Origin: Chenopodium formosanum
Lineage: Eukaryota; Streptophyta; Magnoliopsida; Caryophyllales; Amaranthaceae
DNA length: 64,000 nucleotides
Reading direction: 5' to 3'
Assembly: GCA_024500155.1 (NCBI GenBank)
Contig: CM044874.1
Coordinates: 42,478,384 to 42,542,383, forward strand
Below, piece by piece: positions 57,458-64,000 of this stretch. The notes under the pieces were generated by a model that was given only the letters and a program-made list of their open reading frames with translations, did no database searches and was not told where the DNA came from. The number at the start of each line of letters is the position of its first letter. Position 1 is the first letter of the stretch. A program made the translations under genes and the position numbers.

Positions 57458-57693
57458 TCACTCCGCATTATGGTAAGGGGTAGAATGAGAACTCTCCTCA
57501 CTGGTCTCCACATGACTAGAACTAGCCCTCTCGCTCACCTCCACCGGAGCCTTACCCATTAACCTACCTTCCCTCCTAGCTTGATCAATCGCATAAAAAT
57601 GATACCAATCATCTAAGACCGGCTCACCCGACCTACCCCACCTACCAAAAGTCTCGGGATTTGGAAAGGGCAAAGGGTTAGCAGGATCATATG
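57458..57693 (-). pseudogene. C-terminal end of an Athila-like ORF
   Basis: An open - strand frame, cut on its upstream side by the Retand-like LTR, encodes 'PFPNPETFGRWGRSGEPVLD' and 'WYHFYAIDQARREGRL', then a Ser/Glu-rich end and a stop. Its position just upstream of the non-coding 3' region suggests the last ORF of the element. I do not recognise the domain. Confidence 0.35.
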
Positions 57694-58167
57694 TGTTTAG
57701 GGTAAAAATTACCCTAGACAGGTGTCCCAATAAGAGAAGGCCACGTGTCAAGATCAGACTTACCCAAGTGGCCCCCTAGCCATTTAACACGTTACTCCTT
57801 TAAATAGATTCTGAAATGGCGGCCTTCAAGGGCCCAAATCCCAAGGGAACGCCGCAATTCGGCGCAGCCCACCACAATCTAAGTCAAGTGACTTGGATAG
57901 GGGCACATTCTCCAATGACCCTATAAAAAGGGAGATATTTCCCCATTTTGGGGACACATTAAAACATTTATTACACCTACTTTCTCTCTCATCAGAGAAT
58001 CACCTGAGCTTGGAATCCAAGCAGATCTTTATTCTCTTTCAAGTTACTAACTTGATCTTCGGAGGCAGAGCTCCAACCACCCGGAGTCTCCGTTGTTTTG
58101 CAGGTATAACTCAGCCAGAGCAATATTCATGACGCAACTCTCCGGAGGGACAAAAACACCCAAAACA
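57694..58167 (+). mobile_element. 5' LTR of the Retand-like element on +
   Basis: 474 bp, TGTTTAGGGT to ..CCAAAACA, with TATAAAAA at 57922-57929 and a CT-rich start of transcript. The primer site TGGCGCCGTCTATAGGGA follows at 58169-58186. Confidence 0.85.
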
Positions 58168-58186
58168 TTTGGCGCCGTCTATAGGG

Positions 58187-59885
58187 AGAGTACCTCAAGG
58201 ATGGTTTAAGAGTCTGTACCACCTCCTAAGCGTCCAGTCGACGACCTGGAAGTTTTCACGGACCAAGAGGATGAAGATCCTCAAGTCGAAACTTAAATAT
58301 CCGAGGATGGCTCCTTGATAACCAAGCGCATTCGGCCCAGAGATACTCTGGAGCGGGGTGCCAACCAGGCGGGTACAAATCGACCCCCTGGGCAGCCGGA
58401 AGGGGAAACCCATACGGCCAGCGAATCAGCTCCCGTCACTCAAGACGAACTCATGAAGTTCATGACAAGTTTTAAGGGTGAAATTAAAGATCTGATCTCT
58501 AAGAGCCAGGCTGGCCCAAGTAGGGGTCAGTCGGCAAAAAAGACTCCTCTGGAGAAGGGAAAGTCAGTCAGAGATCGGCAACCAACTCCTCATCCAAAGG
58601 AGAAGGCAGCCGGGACCATAGATTGGTCCAAAATTCTTCTGCCTAAGAGGAATGCCAACAATCCCCGCCGGACTCAACAACCGGTGGAAAGCAAAAAGTC
58701 AACTCATGACGCCCGGGAGATGATCACCCGCAAGAGAAATAAGCAGTTGTCTGAGTCGGCTTCTACGTCGAACTTTCCTGACACCTTCAACAACACCTCT
58801 GCAGGGAATGTACCTTCCTTGCATGAGAGCCAAACAGGCAATAATACCGTCCATTCTGGTCCTCAGATTATTGGGACTGCAACGTATGTACCTTCGTAGT
58901 TCTACAGTCAGTATTCTCCCTATTTCATGCAGCATGCTCTCTTTGGAGATCAGGCGGCATACAACAACGTCCAGCCACTGAACTGGCAGCTTCGTCTGCT
59001 CCGCATGGGTGAACAATCTTCTGCGTTCACCCGGGAGATAAACGAGGCGGCACAACTGGCCAAGGTTAAAAATGTGTTGGTAGGCACCTATGACAGTACC
59101 TCCAACCCGGAAGATCACTTCATGGATTACACTAACCTCATGTACTTACAAAGGTTGGATGATGCCACTTGGTGTCGATACTTCCCGGCTACATTGAAGG
59201 GCGTTGCCCAACAATGGTTTGGTAACCTGCCAGCCGGGTCCATTAATAGTTTCAGGAAGCTTGCCTTCCTGTTTGCTTCCAACTTCTTGATGAACATCCC
59301 TGCGAAGAAAACAAGTCTTGACTTGAGCACCATTAAGTAGAAGAGGAGAAGGATTGCGCTCCTATGTCAGGCAGTTCAATCTGATCAGAATTCAGATTCA
59401 AGGACTGTCTGACGAGGTAGCTTTTATAGACTTTTTCAAGGGTCTAAGAAGCGGGTCGACTTTTAAGTTAGACCTAGTAAGAAAAGGGGCTTTCACTTTA
59501 CAGGCGGCCCTGAGGGAGGCGAAAAGCTAAATTCAAGCAACCGACCTCTGCTCGCCTGATAACCATTCGGACTCTAAGAAGTCTAACAAGCAGAAAGACA
59601 GCCGGCAAAGAAAAAAGAAGAGAGCAAGAAAAGAAAAAAACTCTAGGCGGTTAGTGATTCTGACCAGCCATCTCAGAAGAAGAAGAACGAATTTAAACCA
59701 TATGTTCCTAAGTACGAGTTTAACAAGGACTGCAACTCCATCCTCATGGAGATCAAGAACCGGCTGTCTCTAGAGAAGTAGAATCCAATGAAAAGTTCTA
59801 TTCAATCAAGGAACAAAATAAATTCTACCAATACCATGAGGAAGTTGGCCATGACACCAACGACTACTTCAGCCTTCAATGGGCG
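58187..59885 (+). pseudogene. Gag of the Retand-like element on +
   Basis: Frame 58315-58899 has a Gln/Pro/Ser-rich N-terminal part with 'TQDELMKFMTSFKGEIKDLI' and 'GTIDWSKILLPKRN'. Frame 58927-59340 holds the capsid core ('STSNPEDHFMDYTNLMYLQR', 'YFPATLKGVAQQWFGNLPAG'). Then stops and frameshifts follow, with 'FKPYVPKYEFNKDCNSILME' still legible at 59690-59750. A CCHC-like finger region around 59815-59880 is out of frame. Confidence 0.8.
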
Positions 59886-60746
59886 TTGGACCGTCTGGCT
59901 GACAAGGGGATGTTAAAGTCCTATATCTCTAAGTCTAATGGGACTAACAAGAAGAACCCGGAGCAGACGTCTAAGACACCCCATCCTGCAAGTAGTTCGG
60001 ACACTGATAAGGAGTCGGTCTACACCATAGCAGGCGGGTTCTCATGCGGTGGCCCTACCATCCGGGGCACCAAGAGCCATCTTCAAAAGATGGACAACGA
60101 TGATGATCAAGCGTCTGCTAGCTCCTCCTTCCCAGATGTTCTGATCACTAAGAAGGACAGGGGCAGCGTTCGCCGTCCGCATGACGACCCGGTTGTCATT
60201 GAGTGTAAGGTTGCCAACCAGCTGGTTGGACGAATCCTTATTGACACCGGTTGCTCATCGGACATCATCATTCTCCGGTGCCTGCAAAAGCTGAAATACA
60301 ATGTCAGCAGCATGCATCCGGTTACACACCCCTTGGTTGTCTTAAGGGGTGGAATGGTTTACCCAATCGGAAGGGTCGATTTATCAATCCGGCTGGGTGA
60401 AAAAGGAAAAGGACGACACCTGGTCGTCAAGTTCTTGGTCATTGAGGAGTTGACCGCCTATAACATTATCCTAGGCCGGCCAACCCTCAACGAAGCCAAG
60501 GCTGTAATCTTCCCTTCTCTCATGCTGATCAAGTATGAGAGGGATGACGGCTCTGTTGGTTCCTTGAATGGGGATCAAAAGATGGCCCGGGAGTGCTACC
60601 TCTCAGCCGTCAAAGATAATGTGACCCTAGGAGATCAAGTTCCAAAACAAATAGACCTTGAAAATGTCAAGGATGTCGTCCCATTCCCAGCCCCGCCAGC
60701 AGTCGGAAAGAAAAGAAAGGCCCCGCTGCTGGTGAAGGTGAAGTAA
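59886..60746 (+). pseudogene. Gag end and protease of the Retand-like element on +
   Basis: 286-residue open frame: 'DRLADKGMLKSYISKS', 'TIAGGFSCGGPTIRGTKSHL', the protease active site 'GRILIDTGCSSDIIILRCLQ' (DTGC where DTGS is usual), and the later 'ELTAYNIILGRPTLNEAKAV'. The longest intact piece of this element. Confidence 0.8.
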
Positions 60747-62211
60747 GAGAAAAAATAGCAATCACTGACCTGGGAGCGGTCAGCTGAGCTCCGTCCCTAG
60801 CCGGCTAGAGACCACATTAATATACCTCTGGACGACAGCCGTCCAAAGCGTACTGTTAAGGTTGGGACGGCTGCTCATGCTAAATTAGGTGCAGATCACC
60901 ACCTCCTGCTAAAAGATTTCAAAAACATTTTTGCCTTTGAAGTGGAGGAGATGCCAGGCGTTAGCCCGGATCTTGTTGTCCACAAACTCGTCGTGGATCC
61001 TAAAAAGAAGCCCATCCGACAAAAGAAAAGAAATCACGGCGAGGAGAGAAGTCAGGCGACAGATGCCGAAGTAAAAAAGTTGTTGGACGCTGGGTTCATT
61101 CGGCCATAAAATTTTCCAGACTAGGTGGCGAATGTTGTGCTTGTAAAGAAGCCGAATGTACGTGGCGTATGTGTGTTGATTACACAGACCTCAACAAGGC
61201 ATGTCCCAAGGACAGTTACCCACTTCCAAATATCAACAGTCTGGTGAATTCGACAGCCGGGCATGCCTTGATGAGTTTCATGGATGCCTACTCCGGCTTC
61301 CATCAAATAAGCCTGTGGAAAAAAGATCAAGAAAAGACGGACTTCGTCACTGATCAGGGGTTATTCTGTTACACTATGATGCTGTTTGGCTTGAAAAATG
61401 CGCTGGCTCATTCCAACGGATGATTAATACGGTCTTCATTAATCAAATTAGGAGGAATGTGGAGGCGTACATTGATGACATGATAGTCAAATCCAAGCAG
61501 CAGGCGGATCACCTTGCTGATCTCCGAGAAACCTTCACCACACTCAGGCGACATAAGGTTATGTTAAATCCTAAGAAATGGGTCTTTGGTGTTGAGTCTG
61601 AGAAGTTTCTCGGATTCCTAATTAATCAAAGGGGGATAGAGGCTAACCCCGAGAAGATCCAGGCGGTAATTGACATGATGTCACCCCGCACTGTCAAGGA
61701 AGCACAAAGACTAACTAGGTTAATCAAAGGGGGATAGAGGCTAACCCCGAGAAGATCCAGGCGGTAATTGACATGATGTCACCCCGCACTGTCAAGGAAG
61801 CACAAAGACTAACTAGGTTGCCTTGCGGCTTTGGGAAAGTTCCTCATCCGGTCAAGTGACAAATGCCTTTACTTCTTCCAAGCAAAAAGGAAGAAGACCA
61901 GATTTGAATGGGGGGAAGACGCTGAGGCGGCCTTTCAAAAGTTGAAAGAGCACTTGCACTCTTTGCCAAGTCTTGTTAGCCCTCTGCCCAAAGAGTCGTT
62001 ATATATGTACCTAGCCGTCTCACATCATGCTCTCAGTGTTGTCCTCCTTGCTAAGAAAGACGGCATTCAGCTCCCGGTCTATGTCATTAGCTATGTTCTA
62101 AAAAATGCTGAGATTCGGTATCCCATGGTTGAAAATTTGGCCTTACCCTATATATGGCCTTCAAGAAATTGAAGCCGTATTTTCTAGCCCATTCGGTGGT
62201 ATTTTCAAAAG
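60747..62211 (+). pseudogene. RT and RNase H of the Retand-like element on +
   Basis: A linker with 'KKKPIRQKKRNHGEERSQA' is legible near 61005-61060. RT proper: 'CVDYTDLNKACPKDSYPLP' (61169 on), 'MSFMDAYSGFHQI', a frameshift at about 61405, then 'AYIDDMIVKSKQQADHL'. A 98-bp tandem duplication (61623-61818) disrupts the RT end. RNase H follows (61831-62172: 'TRFEWGEDAEAAFQKLKEHL'). The archaeal RNase H and integrase are absent. Confidence 0.8.
61623..61818 (+). repeat. 98-bp tandem duplication in RT
   Basis: 61623-61720 and 61721-61818 are identical as read (both begin 'taatcaaagggggatagagg' and end 'aactaggt'). 98 is not a multiple of 3, so the frame shifts. Confidence 0.95.
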
Positions 62212-63855
62212 CAGATTCAAGGACTGTCTGACAAGGTAGCTTTTACAGACTTCTTCAAGGGTCTAAGAGACGGGTCGACTTTTAAGTTTGACCTAGTCGG
62301 AAAAGGGGCTTTCACCTTACATGCGGCCCTGAGGGAGGCGGAAAGTTACATTCAAGCTACCGACCTCTGCTCGCCTAGTAGCCAGTCGGACTCGAAGAAG
62401 TCCGACAGGCAGAAAGACAGCCGATCTGCTCAGCCGGCCAAAAAGAAATAAAAGAGCAAGAAAAGAAAAGAAATCTGGGCGGTTAATGATTATGACCAGC
62501 CGTCACAAAAGAAAAAGAAAGAGTTTAAACTGTACGTCCCCAAGTACGAGTTTAATAAAGACTGCAACTCCATCTTCATGGAGGTAAAGGACTGGCTGTC
62601 CATTGAAAAGCCGAATCCTATGAAGAGTTCTGTCCAGTCACGGAACAAAAATAAATTCTGTCAGTTCCATGAGGAGGTCAGCCATGATACCAACGACTGC
62701 TTTAGTCTTCAGCAGGCGTTGGACCGTCTAGCTAACAAAGGGTTGTTGAAGTCTTACAATTCTAAGTCCCCAGTCGGGGCAAAAAAGAAAAACAAGGGTC
62801 AGTCCTCCAAGACTACCCCCCAATCTGCTAGTAGCTTGGATACCGACAAGGAGCCGGTCTACACATTAGCAGGCGGGTTCTCCTGTGGTGGCCCTACCAT
62901 CCGGGGCACCAAGAGCCATCTTCGAAAGATGGACAAGGATGATGATGAGCAGACGTCTGCAAGCACCTCCTTCCCAGACGTTTTGATCACTAAGAAGGAT
63001 AGGGGCAGCGTCTGCCGTCCGCATGATGACCCGGTTGTCATTGAATGTAAGGTTGCCAACCAACTGGTTGGAAGAATCCTTATTGACACCGGCAGCTCAT
63101 CAGACATCATCAGTCTCCAGTGCTTGCAAAAGCTGAAATACAACGTCAGCACATGCATCCGGTCATCCATCCCTTCGTTGGTTTTGGGGGTGGGATGGTC
63201 TACCCAGCCGGAAGAATTGACCTACCCATCCGGCTGGGAGAGAACGGCCAAAGACGACATATTGTCGTCAGGCTCTTGGTCGTTAAGGAGTTGACCGCCT
63301 ACAACATTATCCTTGGTCGGCCTACCCTCAACGTAGCCAAGGCAATAATCATCCCGTCTCTCATGCTCATCAAGTATGAAAGGGATGACGGCACTGTTGG
63401 TTCCCTGAATGGGGATTAGAAGACGGCCCGAGAGTGCTATCTCTCAGCCGTTAGAGACACTGTAGCCCCAGGCGGCCAGGAACCAATAGACCTTGACAAT
63501 GTCAAGGATGCCGACCCAGCGCCTGCCCCACCAGCAGCCGGGAAGAAAAGAAAGGCACCTCTGCTGGTGGAGGTGAAGAAAGAGAAAAAATAGGAATCAC
63601 TGACCGGTGAACGGTCAAATAAGCTCCGCCCCCAACCGGTCTGGTGAAAACATTGATCTCGTTCTAGATGACAGCCGTCCAGAACGTACTGTAAAGGTGG
63701 GGACGGTTGCTCATGCTACCTAGGGTGCAAGCTTGCACCTTCTGCTGAAGGAATTCAAAGACATTTTTGCCTTTGAAGTGGAAGAGATGTCAGGCGTTAG
63801 CCCGGATCTAGTTGTCCACAAACTCGCCGTAGACCCCAAAAAGAAGCCCATCCGG
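62212..63855 (+). pseudogene. Second copy of gag-end, protease and RT linker
   Basis: Repeats the content of about 59389-61020 with roughly 10% difference. It starts mid-gag ('GAFTLHAALREAESYIQATD' near 62310) and continues with a finger 'FCQFHEEVSHDTNDCFSLQ' (C-x2-H-x4-H-x4-C, 62656-62712). The protease follows with an intact DTGS in 'GRILIDTGSSSDIISLQCLQ', then a frameshift at about 63140 and 'ELTAYNIILGRPTLNVAKA'. It ends in the RT linker at the CRM-like insertion. It is closer to the family norm at the active site than the first copy. Confidence 0.85.
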
Positions 63856-64000
63856 TGATGTGAATTATTGATCCGAAAATCAACAAAACACAAGGGATAT
63901 GTTTAAGTCTAATTCTATACAGGAAATCCACCAAGAATTAAACAAAAACTAAGATTAATCAATTAAGAATCCACCTAATTAATCAATCCAAACGAATGTT
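63856..64000 (-). mobile_element. Start of another CRM-like LTR
   Basis: 145 bp beginning TGATGTGAATTATTG, nearly identical to both LTRs of the element at 39653-45630, so a second young copy of the same family. It continues beyond the window. The strand is inferred from the LTR orientation. Confidence 0.9.

Larger units (their letters stand above)
57694..63855 (+). mobile_element. Rearranged Retand-like element on +
   Basis: 5' LTR, primer site, gag, protease and RT-RNase H in order, then at about 62212 the sequence reverts to mid-gag and repeats gag-end, protease and the RT linker. It is cut at 63856 by a CRM-like LTR; TCCGG before it is the candidate target duplication. Same family as the - strand element at 36090-52387. 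Confidence 0.8.

Noticed and set aside
51889..58167. The two Retand-like LTRs as the ends of one element
   Set aside because: They are in opposite orientation, each followed outward by its own primer site and gag, so they are the 5' LTRs of two diverging elements.

Overview
The window is nuclear DNA from a flowering plant, probably a eudicot. It is AT-rich and gene-poor and consists almost wholly of nested and truncated transposable elements of plant-specific lineages. I found no convincing host gene, rRNA, tRNA or CRISPR array. The species cannot be read from the sequence. Retand-like, Athila-like and CRM-like Ty3/gypsy elements together with CACTA elements would suit pericentromeric or intergenic heterochromatin.

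Layout. 1-2400: unassigned AT-rich DNA and a decayed Ty1/copia integrase relic. 2780-10138: Tat/Ogre-type Ty3/gypsy material on +, namely an LTR-like segment, then a 2.2-kb LTR (4040-6243), primer-binding site, leader and a broken gag-protease. 10139-11194: a poly(A)-tailed, GTT/GCT-rich retroposon-like insert. 11197-15860: part of a second Tat element on -, carrying on its antisense strand a six-exon plant mobile domain (PMD) gene with its own promoter. 15861-23290: a CACTA (En/Spm) element with one terminus, a Transposase_24/Ulp1 gene, a TNP2 fragment and two arrays with a period near 170 bp. 23300-26858: a coiled-coil extra-ORF fragment, then the 3' end of a CRM-like chromovirus. 26859-36089: an Athila-related non-autonomous element with 2.7-kb LTRs, a tRNA-Asp-type primer site and three ORFs. 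36090-52387: a Retand-like (Tat) element on - with gag, protease, RT, RNase H, archaeal-type RNase H, integrase and an antisense extra ORF. It is split by a nearly intact 5978-bp CRM-like element (39653-45630) with a GAAAC target duplication. 52388-57693: two truncated Athila-like 3' ends on -. 57694-63855: a rearranged Retand-like element on +. 63856-64000: the start of another CRM-like LTR.

How the parts work. Each autonomous set encodes the usual retrotransposon machinery: Gag shell, protease, RT/RNase H and integrase. In the Tat/Retand elements an additional gene runs antisense between pol and the 3' LTR. None of the elements looks fully functional. The CRM-like element is youngest (7 differences between its two 719-bp LTRs) but lacks about 40 residues of integrase.

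Most interesting observations: (1) in three Athila-like elements, hairpins with different stems but the same GAGGAC loop sit just before each purine tract of the form CTTGGGGG, with compensatory changes in the stems; (2) a GGCGCTA/TAGCGCC motif cluster lies upstream of the TATA box in both a Tat LTR and the promoter of the antisense PMD gene; (3) a 69-bp block is identical in a CACTA transposase gene and a CRM-like protease region 20 kb away.
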